DNA of 64,000 bases, from positions 5,394,001 through 5,458,000 of the forward strand of contig NC_026657.2 of the NCBI RefSeq assembly GCF_000004075.3, given 5' to 3'. Source of the stretch: Cucumis sativus. Taxonomy: Eukaryota; Streptophyta; Magnoliopsida; Cucurbitales; Cucurbitaceae. Positions 1 to 12,540 of this stretch are shown here, piece after piece (the first letter of the stretch is position 1; each line of letters begins with the position of its first letter). The translations under genes and the position numbers were made by a program. The notes below the pieces were generated by a model. The model saw only the letters and a program-made list of their open reading frames with translations, did no database searches and was not told the origin of the DNA.

Positions 1-1046
1 AAAACCGATTTTTATCTCCAAACGGCAAAAATTTGAAGGCCATGAATTTAATCCTAGAAACTGTTGTACTTGAAAAGTAAAAGTAAATCATCAAACTAGT
101 AGAAACTGCTGTGCTTCAAGTCTTCACCAAAATTGCTAATCATTAAATAATGTCATTTAAATGATTTAGCAAGAAACAAGGGAAATGGTCCGAAATGGCA
201 TTTAATAGGTTGTCTCCTAAAACTAGCACTTTTTTAACGAGATTTTCCTAAAATATTAAAATTTTGATAGTTTCGGTGGGACATTAGACTGAGATTTTAC
301 CATTTTTCAAATCTTCAAAATCTTAATTAATTTTTATAAGTTTTTTTTAAAAAAATTATGGATCTCAGTTTATCCCGGACAAAATTATAACGAGAAAGCC
401 TAAAAGCTTAATAATCTCAGTTCATCCTAAACAAAAGTGTATCAAGAAGCCTAAAAATGTGATAATTTAGGACTATCTCGCTACAATTTTATCGAGATGA
501 ATCTAGATCAACCAAATCTTTTACCAATAGCTAACTCTCATCAAAATTTCTATTATAATCTTGCCACATTTTATATTAGTAAATAAGATTTCTATTCTAA
601 TCTTGTCAACTTAACTATAGAAAGAATAAAAGATTCAAGAAATTGTATGAAAAATTATTTAAGATCCGGAGAAAATTAGTAAACATTTGGTAAAAGATTA
701 GGAAAGTTGTAGATGAAAATTTGTTATAATCAAATTTGAAAAATTGGCAATTTTCAAATTTTCTTCAGATAAAAAAATTAGTTGAGATTTGGAAAGATTC
801 GAAAGGTAGATCTCGGTCTAATAGATGCACGGAAAACCCAAAACAATAAGTTGAAAAAATTTCGGTGGTTAAATGATTTTTCAAAGTTGGTTAGTTTTAC
901 TATACAAAACCTATTAAATGCAGTTTCTGACAATTTCCCAAGAAACATCTATCCTAATCAATCTCATCCGCTAATCAAACAGATAAAACAAATTTGAATC
1001 TGACTCGTGAAGGCCTCTTGGATTATTAACTAACAATACAAGTTAC
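1..1046. other. Intron 18 part of the LRR gene, no exon seen
   Basis: This AT-rich stretch follows the donor at 1046. I searched the minus strand for the final LRR exon and saw no coding block. Positions about 228-500 hold repeat-like text (ctaaaatattaaa, atggatctc) that loosely resembles 54050-54200. The 71-codon plus-strand ORF at 782-997 has no recognisable family and is probably chance. Confidence 0.6.
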
Positions 1047-4000
1047 CTCTGGCACTAATTGAATTGAATTTTGACTCAAATCTAGTATCCGCATGTGCTT
1101 TAAGCCCAATATAGATGATGGAACTTCATGTAGCCGCATTCTCCTGTTAATTAAAAGTCATTACATGAGTGCGTATCTTGTTAAGACAAAAGAAAATGAT
1201 GCATGACAGCACGGTATGCATCTTAAGGGACTGGAAAATATCCCAGTTTCTTGTGAAGTAACCTTAGGTAAAGCTCTTGCAGAAGTGGTAAGCTGGAAAA
1301 TGTTGGGTGCTCAGGTAAGCAAGCTATATTACCACTAAGATCTAGAACCTGTAGCTTGGAGACTGCCTGAAACCCATCTGACGGAATCTACAAAAGTAAC
1401 ATCACCGGGTTAGATTTTTATAAGTAAAGAAGCCAATTACAGAAGAACAATTGACTTTTCAGCACTGAAGACGAGAAAAAGGAGGGGCCAGTCCAGTGTC
1501 TAGAATGTCAGAAAAGAATAAATTTTAAAAAACGCAAAACTTCGAAACTATGTGTCGCCAGTCTATCATCGAATAACGAATGCACGGCCTTAAAAATATA
1601 AAGATGTAACTAAATCCTAGGAGAAAATAGCATATTTCAGAATTTAAGATAGAAGTCTAAGTATCAACAAACCTTCTTTTAAAATGTTTCAATGATTCAA
1701 ACTCTAGAGAACATCACTTGAATTTAAAATAAAATAATAAACAATAGATGAATTATTTTTTACCTGTTTAAGTGGATTATTGTCCAGCTTTAAACACGTG
1801 AGATTAGGTAGCGTCTTGAGAATTGCACCTGGCCAATCTTTAATCTTGTTCCTAGACAAAATCAAGGTCTGCATATATTTGATGAGTTAATGCCATCAAT
1901 TATAAAAAATATTTAACTAAAAATAGCTAAACTACGTGGCTTTCAAAGCTAATCCCGTATCAATCCAAATGGGTATTTTTGGAGAAGTCCTGCACGTTTT
2001 ATTTACCAACAAAAATGCAAAATGCGGTGATGAAGGAAATTTGACCTTTGTAGTTGTGAATATCAAACTGGCCGGCCTAAGTTTCTCCATCTAATGAGGC
2101 TTTATCTAACTGCAGCAAGAATATTTTCCTATAGTTCAAAATTTACACTGAAGTTCCTAACATCCATGACTTTTGAAATCAGCAGTTTGTCAAAATTGAG
2201 TTATTTCCTATGAACTCAACTATATTAATCGTATGTTGATTGTGCAACGCATAAATTATGCATACCTGTAGTGAAGTGCATGAAGAAAGTTCAACTGGTA
2301 GCTCCTGGAAGGAATTCTTTGACAGATCAAGTTTCATGAGTTCACTGGATTCCCAAACTTCTGATGGCACAGCACTCAGCCCTTGCCCTTCTAGAGAAAG
2401 CTCCTTAAAGCAGGAAAAACATGAATTAAGGATAAAAGGGAAAATCACATCCACATTAAGATTAACTGCTTCAGTAAGAGAGAGTAAACAAAGTAAAATG
2501 CAACAATTCTATTAGCAACGATACTTGTGAAAACATATTTGAGGATTCTCTGCAGATTAACGTCACACCAAATTTACCTTTCTGCTACCCCATTAATGAA
2601 AAATGAACCAAGCAGTTTTCGTTGCTTGCTTGTAATTAGAAACTTTGAGATTAAATTAGGACCTTCTCATCAAATTCTTGCACCACTTGAACCAGTTTAG
2701 TAAGCACCTGTTTGCTAAAACTTGTACTGTATTTCTTGTTTTTTTTTTATACATGTGAGTGTATGGACCAACTTATACGCATCTCAACTAATCTTACGAG
2801 ACTACCCACCTAACCCTACAACATTTGGGTGTCAAAAAAGCCCATAGGAAATTAATTCCTCTAAACCCTAAAACCTCCTTAAACCTACTACTTCAAGAAG
2901 GGTGATGAATACAAATTGTTGGTGATATATAATTAAATTTGCCTTCAACCACTAGCTTAAGCTTTTGAATGAATTTGTGGTTTAATATGGTATCTGTGCA
3001 AGTGGTCGTCCAATAATATAAAAACTAAAATAAATGTTCAACCACAAGATATAAACTAAATCAGTGTGTTTGATCCAAAGAGTTGTGAAGTAGGAGTTGC
3101 GAACTCCACTCCTTGTTTTGCCCAAGGAGTTAATGGGTCCCACTACTAAAAGACATCAATCTTATATATTATCAACTCCTATACAGTGGGCCACAGGAGT
3201 TCCTAATTCTTTAGACTTCATAACTCTTTATTTCCTCACTAATTCACTCTTTACCCCAAACACCTTTGCAGAGAATATGAAAGCATTCCAATTCAAAGAA
3301 ATGTCTTAAAAATAATAATTAAAGAAAGCCTTTGAATGAGATCACCATGAGGATGCAAGTGGACCAGTTCCAGGCGAAAAGACCAAGAAAGAGCTTTATC
3401 ATGTAAAACCCGTTGATTTCTTTCAAACCATATCTCAGATAGGAAAGATTTTCATTGCAATTGACCATAAGATTTAAGAAACGTTTGGCAAAAACGGGTC
3501 CACTAATTGCTGAAGAATTTTGTCCCGAAATGACATGACAAAGATCCATTGAAGATGAAAAGAGAAAAATTTCTCCCAGGCTGGTTTAGAGAAGTTACAC
3601 TCAAAGAATAAATGTTGTAAGCGTTTACCTTGAGCCAAACAATAGAGAGCACACCGAGGGAGAGAGACAATGTCATTGCAAATTGTGTTGAACGGTGACA
3701 GTACAATTAAGAGAACCAAATAGCATAGTCCAAATAAGAACACTAATTCTTTTTGAACTTTTGGGCTTCCAAAGTCCTTGTTAAACAACTTTCTCTAATG
3801 GGGAGGCCACCTTTAGATGCTTACATAAAGAATTAACCATAAAGCATCCATAGGAAGATAACACCCAGTGCCTTGAATCTGGAGAAGAAGGTTGTAAAGA
3901 GTTCAAACAACACAATAGTTGCTGAAAATTAGAAATTTCCTCTTCTTCAAGAAGCTTTCTGAAAGTAATATGCCAAGTATTAATATTTGCATCCCAATGT

Positions 4001-7000
4001 CAAAAGACAACCATTGGGAAATGAAGCAACTTTATACAACATAGGAAACAATGCTTTGCAGGAAAGATCTGAAACCCAAGTGTCCTGCCAAAAACTCATT
4101 TGCCTTCCATTTCCAAACTTGAAACCAGCTAAGGAGTCAACTTTCACCAAGTTTTGGATATATATAATACTAATTCAAGGGACTTTTTAAAATCTCACCA
4201 AATTTTCCAGAAGAGTGCCAACCATGAGTGTTAGAACCATGGATACTTTCAATAACTTTACCCCCAAGAGCTTCAGGTTCCCTTATGAATCACCAACCCC
4301 ATTTAGATAATAAAGCCATGTTCCTGGATTACAAATTACCCAAACCTAGACCTCCATTAATCGAGGGATTAGAAACCAAATCCATCTTGCTAAATGGTTT
4401 ACCTTGCTTCCCTTTTGACCCTCCCAAAAGAAGGAACACAATAGGCGTTCAATCGCAGAAACCACCGAGGGAGGCATGAGAAAAAATGACATGCAGTAAG
4501 CAGGCAAGTTGGATAAAACTGAGTAGCAAAGAGTGATTCGACTACCACATAATAAGTTATACTTCTTCCATCTATCAAGCTTCTTATGTTTCTTATCAAT
4601 GATTGGTTGCTAAAAAGAAACTTGTTTTGGTTAACCTCCAAGGGGTAGACCAAGTTAGATAAAAGGACGTTTTCCTAACTTGCATTTCAAACAACTGGCA
4701 GTTGAGAACACCCAACCTGTAGGTGCTTCCTAATTGTGTTTGAATCATCTTCAACTTGGTAATGACAAGATCTTGTTTTCCATAGATGATCAACTGCTTA
4801 GGAACACCCTTTTGAGATTGTTCACATATTGGAGAAGGTCTCTGGTCAAAAAATTAATCTTTCAATTAGGTTTATTTAAACCCCTTGGAGATTTATCTGG
4901 CAGACTATGGACTTAGTTGCTAGTCGTGTGCAACGTTCCCTTGGTGATGGGATTTTTACTTCTTTTTGGATTGCCTCTTGGCATAGTTGTGGCCGGTGGC
5001 CCTATTGTGACAACATTTCCTAGGCTTTATCATTTTGACTTCCAATTGCTAATATGGCTGATGTGTGGATTGGGACAACCAATGTAGCTAGGTAGGTAAT
5101 CGCTCCAAAGTAAGAGCTCAACATTTACATATTAAATCATCATTGGATAGCAGAAGAAATATATAAACTTTAAGTTTTAAATTTTTTCAAAAAGATACTG
5201 TAGGCATACCTTTGAAGTGATAGACATTCTCGCTGCCATAGTTATTACATCCCCTCTCTGAGTGCTACTAGCCTCAGGCCCTAAAAAAGAATATTCTTTA
5301 AACGCCATAATGAAGAGACTGCAGATATGAAATAATATATGGTCCACTCGATTAGTCAAAATAAAATTAACTACTGAACCTTCATTTTCAGGAAGTCTAC
5401 TTCGAAGAAACCTCAGTAAAGCAGGTGTTGGCCCAGAAACTAGTGAGCTAGCATTGGAGGAAGCATCAAAATTTAGTCATCTTTTCATTAAAATGAAACA
5501 ATGAATAGCTATTTATAAGCACTAGGTTGGCAACTGGTAAGAATACACTCAACAGAACTTCCACACCTTCGAAGGGTACGTATGGGATTGCCTGTGAGCA
5601 AGAGCTTTCTCAAAGTAGTCATCTTACCTACACAGAGGATCAAAATTAATATCTCCCGTCAGTTCTCCTTCTAGTCCGTCAAGAAAGGCACTAATACCAT
5701 GTTGTTTCTAAATTTTTCCAGCCAAAACTAAAGTTGCTATACATTCACCAACTCTAACTTTCAAAAGAATGCAAGAGGCATTCTCTGTGCTTATAAAAAA
5801 AATATGTCTAGGGAGGCAAGTGAAGTGAATGCAACATTTCCTCAACAAGTTCTGGCACTACATTGATCTATGCTTATGAAATAATAGTAATTGATACAAC
5901 TAATCTTTTACTGCCTCTAAAATGGTCTATTAGAGAACTAGGATCAAATGGAGTAAAACTTAAATCACTAAAATCTACAAACAAACATTACATACAGTTT
6001 TCGTAAGCATTTCAAACACACTTGATTAAATCTGCTAACCTTACCTATTTCTGGGGGCAGTCCACTCAATGAATTGTTTGAAAGGTCTAGGACCAAGAGA
6101 TGTAACTTGCATGCCTCAACTGGATACTCTTTCAACTGCAAATAAGGAGGCATGTTCACTAGAAACCCAAGTATTACCAAAGTAGTTAAGAGTATTCATT
6201 TAATGATGTGTAAAGATAAAAAATACAATTTACATGTACAATATTAGATGGTAAATACATATGAAAAACCAACTTCTCCTGAGCAAACAAATAAAAATAA
6301 AAATAAAGTACTATTCTCCGTCTATGCAAGATTTGCTGATACTTTTACTCAATATTATATGGATTATTATGTACTGAATTGCAAGCTTGTAGCATACATT
6401 TTCTCCATTGGGGAAAATTATTTTATTTCATGTTCATCTAAATTTCTAGGCTGGAATTTGGTAGTTCATGAGAAAAATGTTGATCAAAACTCAATTCTGA
6501 GGTTGTAGTTAGAAATTAGGTCAGAAATTATACTGCAAATTAAAATAATATAGAAAGTTACAGTTCATACTAAGAATTTGAGAGATTCTCCAAAATTAAT
6601 CCCAAAATATGTCTGTCTCCAACTCCCCCAATGTGATATTCATAACAACTCCACTAACAAGCTGAAAACTCATGTCCCAAGTAGCCTAATAATGTTCCTA
6701 ACACTACTCTGCTTCAAGAACACACTTCCTCAAGGGTTGTTGGTCTTTTAGTCAATTTTATTTTAAATAATTCTGTTTGTTTTATTTCTTTTTTTCTTTT
6801 ATAGAACCCACTGCCTAAAAATTATTCTAAACCTGATCTGCACATTGTATGTAAACTCCTTCCTTCCAGTTTGGCTTTCTTTTCGTTTAAATTAGTCCAG
6901 GCCCATTACCATATGGTCCCTATCTAATTCCAGAAGCTTCTCCACCCTTGAAGTTGTGAAGTACATGAGTGTACGGCTTCCGCAGTATCCTCTTCTTTCT

Positions 7001-10000
7001 TTCGAGAGATTTCTTTTCTTTCCTAACACCCTTTCTTTAATAATAAGGTAAGGGGAGACTTCCACCAGGTCAAATTCTCTCTTTCGTAAAGAACAAATAA
7101 TAGAAAAATGATTAGGGTCAGACTTGGTTCAGGGATTGGAAGATGTTCGCACATAAGCAAGACCTGCTAAATCACCCACGGCAACCGAAAGAGCTGGGAC
7201 CATGGAGTGGGCCCCAAGATAGAATTCGGGGACACTTCGAAACAGGACTCTAGTTTATGATTTAGCTCCTCAACCCCATCCTGCCATTATCAAGTTATCA
7301 ATAACTCATGTCTCTTCCACACGTTGAAGACATTTAAGCCAGCAAGCTTTCACCCTCTTTACTATATTTTCACCTCCACCATATGCCAGAATCTTCTCTT
7401 TCACTTCTTCATAGGTATTTGTCTCTCTTGTGCCATTAGGTTTCGGGGATTCATTGATTAGTAAACCTCCAGTACTGGAACCTTTTACCTTCATGCTTAG
7501 ACATTTGTGTACTCCCTTGGATAGTTTTCTTTGATTCTTCTGGGGTATACCATATACGTATATCCCACATGAATTTCTTCTGGCATAACAATAAACAATA
7601 AATTCTCAATTGTAGACATACCAATTTGACTTGAGTAACTACTTTAGCCCTTGAATTACATCCTTCCTCCATTTTTTATTTTCTATATGAATCCTTGAGC
7701 TAGTTTGCAATCAATTTCTCATATATATATATTAAATCTCATCATCTCCCACAGCTCCTCCAAATACCTATACTACAATTCCTCTCAAAACACACTCCCC
7801 ATGAAAGCACAAGCTAAAGAAGTCTTCCCTAGCAAAACAACTAGTAACGTCTTTCTTTCTTCCTTTGATAGTAGAAACCCCAATCTAGAAATTGGAAAGT
7901 TCGAAAATTGAAATTGTGTTATAATATCAAGAAAAACTATAATAGCAAATTCCAATAGCTATTAGTGGTTTCAAAGGCAACATTTTTCCTATCAGATAAA
8001 CATGGAGTTCCATCTCAAAAATAATTGGCAATGAGAAGAATAACCCACTTATCTCATAAAGATTGGAAGGTCTCTTCATCTCCCTGGTGTGAGATCATCA
8101 GCATGACCCTCAAGATGGTGTCTTTCTGGGGTTCACCAGTCTTGGGTATCTTTTCTTTTCTTCCTTTATTTGAACCAAATGCCAATTTTAGCATTTTTAT
8201 CTCCGATACCATATTAGTGTATCTCGTAACAATTGCGACATATATTCATCTTTTGATGTGACATCCTCGACACTTCTCCTTGACTAATTCCAAGGTATGT
8301 CCATCTCCTACCCCTCCAATTTACTCTATTTATTATAACCACCTTCACTATTCAATATGCCCCTCATAAACTAACAATACTTCTGAAAAATATTCATGAC
8401 TGCTTGGCTGTAAAATACTATTCCTCCTTCATATATCATAAAATAGGTATCTATTTATTATGTTACATCACCAATCAAGAATTGTGGAAGATATTGCTCC
8501 AAATCCACACTAATTTATGGGCTCCAAAAATGAATTTGAACCCCCCTTCTTTTTCACTTTCAAACTAAGGAATTGGAGAACTCCATGCTGTCTTGTATGT
8601 AACTTATTCACACTAATCATATCTAATGGAAAGTATGCCCATAACCAAAGACCACGGTGCTGAATTTCATGGCCATTTCATTTCATTAATAGAGTGAGTT
8701 ATCTGAGCCTAGCAAAAGGTTATGCATTAGGCCTTTTGAAGTTAAATACTCGTAATTTAAGATAATGAACCTTTTTTTGGTTTACAGCACTTACAAATTT
8801 TTATAGTACTAATTTAGAACATAAAATTTGTTGAGCGGAAAACATATATAAAATTTGAAAAAGAACAAATGCGAGATAGAAAAATGAATTGTCATCCAAA
8901 ATGTTGCAAGGATTTTTGCGATTTCCTTTTATGAGCACATAATTTCAAGTTTCATATTTCTCAATGAAAGTTCGGTTTCTTTAAACAAAAAAGTTACGAA
9001 GTTTAAAAGATCATGCCATACTGCAAATATTTTATATGCTGAGCAATGGATGAGACTGAAGAAATCAAGGTAGAATTTATTTATGTTTGAATGCTTTGCT
9101 CATTTATCCATGGTTTAGCCTAGCCAACATCTCAAAGAGCAGTAAAGTTTCCTCCAACTGTGTTCCAATATATTATAGTTTCCCTATTCTCTATTCTCCA
9201 TTTACAGAAATGAGGAAAAGATATAGGTAAGAACTATTGAAGATGAACAGACTACCTGGTTTGAGTGAAGATCTAAAGTCCCTAAATGAGAAAGTGCCCC
9301 AATCTCCACTGGTAGCGTACTTACTGAATTATTCCTAGAATTTGAAATCACATTACTTAATCAAAATAAAATTTTAAAAGAAGAGAAGGAACAAACCATA
9401 GAAACCCATTACAGTCTAAACCAAGTGTAAGTTTGTAAGATTATGGATTGAATACTACCCCATATATAACTCTGCAAGCGCACAGCAATCCTTTATTGAA
9501 GGTGGAATTGATGAAATTTCTGCAAAGAGGACATATTTATTATATTTAGAAAGCCTTGCTAAAACATGAAAGAAAAAGATCAAATTATTTGATGTAAAGG
9601 AGATTAAGTGAGCTAATCAGCCAAAAAACTCACTGTTTTGGAATACATTTAAACGAATGAGGCGTAATAGGCTACCAATATTCTCAGGTAACTCATTAAG
9701 CAAATTCTTCGCTGCAAATATTGAATTGTAAGATATATTTCTCTAATCTAGTAACGCAAAATATAAATGATTCAACAATATCAGATGAATTAGTCAAGAC
9801 TTCAAAATTACACGCATTAAGTTCAGTGAGCAGAGTCCATGATGCAATCAAATTTTTGGATATCACCTTTAGTTTGTTCCCCTGCCAAACAAAGAGGTTA
9901 CATTAGAAATGAATTACTATTTAGATTACTAAACCAACCCGATTAAAATCAATATTCTCTATCCTTACCTCCATATCAAGCTTCGTCAATTTTGAGCAGT

Positions 10001-11694
10001 TCGCAAGTTCAACAGGCAAGCTGGAAATGGAGTTGTTTGATGCCTGAGGAAGAGTACAATAAGAAACCTTGCTTGATACATTATGCTAAAACAAAGTGCC
10101 TTCTTATCAATAATTATTAGTTGGTAAATACCAAACCCCCCAACTGACAAAATCAACCTAGTAACCTTCACAGCAACTGAGGGCAAATTTAGCATAGATG
10201 AGAGAATAGGCAACATTTAACATCTAGGATATCAGTAAGGATAAACTAAACGTAAGACGGAAAAAGAAAACGTGTCTCTTAATCCATTGTACTTGAGGGA
10301 AGATCTTATAAAGTTACTATACTAAGAGATGGAAAGGGCCACACAAGGTCAGTCAAGGAAGACTGCTCAAGTAGCAAACCATTTCGGGATGCGAAAGTGA
10401 GTGCACGTCATAGTAGGAAACAATTACCTTTAGATCCGACAGATCTGAACACCTTCCAAGTCCACCTGGTAGTTCCTGAAGGTGATTGCTTGAACAGTCA
10501 AATCTAAAAGGAAACAATTGCCACAATAAGTGACAGATAGAAAATTCTCTGTTTTTCCATGTCCACTTGGAGGCTCAATGATTAAAAAAAAATGAAGAAA
10601 TGAAAACGGATTTAAAAAACTAAAAAGGATTTCTTTTACAAGTAGGAACTACAATTAGAAATGAATAATTGCAAAAATGGTAAATCCCACGTATTGTTTT
10701 TCTTTTTTTTTTTTTTTAGAGAAAGAGAGGAAGAATAAACACTTTTGTACGAGTCTACGAAAAAATATTTTCTAATTTGCAAAACTAAAAATCACTTCAA
10801 ATAAAGAACTCTGAACATTGATTTTTAGCTGACTTCAATCAATTTTTCAGTTCCTTATGTCCTTGTAATACCATTCCCCAAGATGCTCACAGAATAAAAA
10901 GAAGTTACTAACTTAGGTAAATGAGTTCACCAACGATCTTTTGAACTCCCATTTCAGAAGATATTCTGCTAGATTCTCTCCTCATAAATTCTGAACAAAA
11001 ATCAATCTACTAGGGGTTATGTAAAAGGGGAGAGGAATACTTGACAAGTGAAGTGGCGGATCCAATTTCATCAGGTATTCTCATTAATGAATTGAAGGAC
11101 ACATCTAAGAGCTTTAGGGCAGGAAGCCTGCAAATCAAATTAATAACGGCGTATAAATTACGAAAATACAGCCATCATAAAATTTTGTCTGTGAAACGAG
11201 TAGAAAACACTAAATCAGAACTCACTCTCCAATTGCAGCTGGAAGTTCAGAAAGTTTGTTGTGACTAACATTTAATACAGCAAGAGAAGACAAATTCCTC
11301 AGTTCTTCACTCAACAATTGAATATTATTATGAGCTAGAATTAGCTTCTGTAGCTCCACAGCCTGCAAAAAGAAAACAAACCAATGAACGAAACAATGTA
11401 AAATCAAATCTTAAACCTCCAAATTGAAATCAAAGAAGTTTACCTCCCACCACTTCTCGTCCGCCTGAACTGCATCCAAGCTTCGATAAACCTCACTTGG
11501 CACATCACTAAAGATAATATAACCAAAATTCAGGCAAATGCACTTCGATCAATAACAACATTTAACTGGTACCTCCTTAATCTTAGCTTTTAATGGATTT
11601 CAAAGTAATGATCAGGATTTAAAACTTGCCTGAGAGAGCGATTGGAAAGATTAAGAGAGCCGGATGCTCTTGCGGCCTTTAAAATCCGATCCAT
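1047..11694 (-). CDS. LRRC40/PIRL-like leucine-rich-repeat protein, 3' end outside window
   Basis: Eighteen exons can be joined in frame (1545 nt, 515 codons). On the minus strand they are 11694-11630, 11507-11444, 11362-11226, 11127-11041, 10503-10428, 10043-9969, 9881-9812, 9711-9634, 9519-9459, 9334-9256, 6135-6045, 5627-5567, 5447-5375, 5272-5210, 2403-2266, 1868-1764, 1387-1263 and 1143-1047. The protein starts [20 protein letters not shown] and then carries about 18 LRR units of the LxxLxLxxNxLxxLP type, for example residues reading [16 protein letters not shown] and [18 protein letters not shown]. There is no signal peptide, membrane segment or kinase domain, so it is a cytosolic scaffold-type LRR protein as in animal LRRC40 and plant intracellular Ras-group LRR proteins. 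The last exon (about 65-70 residues in the family) is not found below 1047 and must lie beyond position 1. Partner and substrate are unknown. [11 protein letters not shown] joint between two LRR blocks, typical of this family, is kept in exon 14. Confidence 0.93.
3066..3263. mobile_element. MITE-like inverted-repeat element in LRR intron 14
   Basis: The left end reads gtgtttgatccaaagagttg, and the right end, read on the other strand, gives gtgtttggggtaaagagtg. The two ends are imperfect terminal inverted repeats about 198 bp apart, with an inner motif pair cttcataactc / gagttgtgaag. There is no ORF. The size and ends fit a non-autonomous DNA element. No clear target-site duplication is visible, so the superfamily is not assigned. 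Confidence 0.5.
3330..4740 (-). mobile_element. LINE (L1-type) 3' fragment, reverse transcriptase end plus zf-RVT
   Basis: Read on the minus strand through several frameshifts, this gives L1-type reverse transcriptase C-terminal phrases: YLTWSTLGGNPKQ, then a palm/thumb-like part with [20 protein letters not shown] and [14 protein letters not shown], then [20 protein letters not shown], and a zinc-finger-like end [22 protein letters not shown] (zf-RVT family). It is broken by stops and frameshifts, so it is dead. It sits in intron 14 of the LRR gene and runs in the same direction as the gene. Confidence 0.8.
4750..5095 (+). mobile_element. Small LINE fragment in opposite orientation
   Basis: The plus strand, with frame changes, reads [17 protein letters not shown] followed by a [11 protein letters not shown] phrase and NMADVWIG. 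This matches the pattern 'GDG..FW...W.......FPRLY......S.ADV' of plant LINE reverse transcriptases, just upstream of zf-RVT. It abuts the minus-strand LINE fragment, so at least two LINE pieces were nested or rearranged here. Confidence 0.55.
6136..9255. other. Intron 10 of the LRR gene (3.1 kb) with a gag-like remnant
   Basis: The intron separates two LRR exons. At about 7250-7680 the minus strand has several overlapping broken frames (phrases [43 protein letters not shown]) that look like a decayed retroelement gag/leader region rather than a host gene. The remainder is AT-rich with no supported feature. Confidence 0.35.
11508..11629 (-). other. GC-AG intron 1 of the LRR gene
   Basis: Exon 1 ends CTC AG at 11630 and the intron starts GCAAGT (11629-11624), a perfect donor except for C in place of T. 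The acceptor reads ATCTTTAG ending at 11508. Joining gives ...[20 protein letters not shown], which fits the family; no nearby GT donor keeps this frame. GC-AG is the main rare class of U2-type introns and is sometimes tied to alternative splicing. Confidence 0.85.
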
Positions 11695-11894
11695 TGCTCC
11701 AATGCTTCGAGTATAATCAGAGGAGATTCCAGAACCTTGGAATCAGATCTATGGCCGTCGTTAGGGGATTGAGAAGCTCAAGTATATAGTTCTTCTTTGT
11801 TGGATTCTCCTTGTTTAGGTTGAGAGAAAGGAGAGCTCCATTTTTTGCTACCATTACCAAACCAACTGAATTTTCGGTTTCCAACTTTCTACTT

Positions 11895-11925
11895 TCCTTC
11901 AATTATATATATTATTATATTTCAA
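11895..11925 (-). promoter_or_regulatory. Possible TATA region of the LRR gene
   Basis: Read on the minus strand, an AT-only tract of the form TATAATAATATATATAATT lies about 200-230 bp upstream of the ATG at 11694. It could supply a TATA box, but the sequence is low-complexity so the assignment is weak. Confidence 0.3.
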
Positions 11926-11939
11926 CTTTAGAAACAAAC

Positions 11940-12540
11940 GACAAAATACATGTCTATTATTTTTCCCTTTTTTTTTTCTCATAATATGTGGATTATAAAT
12001 ATTTATAAGAATAACAAAGTATAAATTAATGTAATTTGCTAAAGTGATAATAGTTCAATTTGCATGAATAAATAATGTCATCAATCAAGAACAATTCTTT
12101 TTGTATTAGAAAAAAATATATATTTGCCACACAAATTAAAGGAAAAAAAAAACAAATTTTAACACTAAATTTGCCCATGTCTTATCAATTTAAATTAATT
12201 TGATTGATTTAGACTTCGTCTTTTAACTTTAAAAAATATTTCAAACTCTCTTTCATTTTTTATCCAAATATTGTTTTAAATTGTGTTCTGTAAATTATAA
12301 AGTAAGTGCATGTATGACATAGTAGGTTAGGATATGTTAGTATTGTATCAATTCAAAGGCTTAAAAGTTTGAATCATATTAATGTATATGAATCACGTGA
12401 ATTTAATAGATGCCCAATATGCATAGAAGCTAAATTTTTGGAAAGTCTTTTAAATAATAATGACACATAGTACATAATTACTTAAGCTAGTTATGAGGTT
12501 CTAATCCAAAAAAGGGAATCGTGTTAAAAAGAAATTCTGT
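11940..12540. other. AT-rich intergenic spacer
   Basis: No ORF of note, RNA gene or clear transposon end is visible in this stretch upstream of the LRR gene. Confidence 0.6.

Noticed and set aside
11717..11902. 61-codon frame just upstream of the LRR start
   Set aside because: It begins within or upstream of the likely TATA region, so it is probably not in the transcript; no family.
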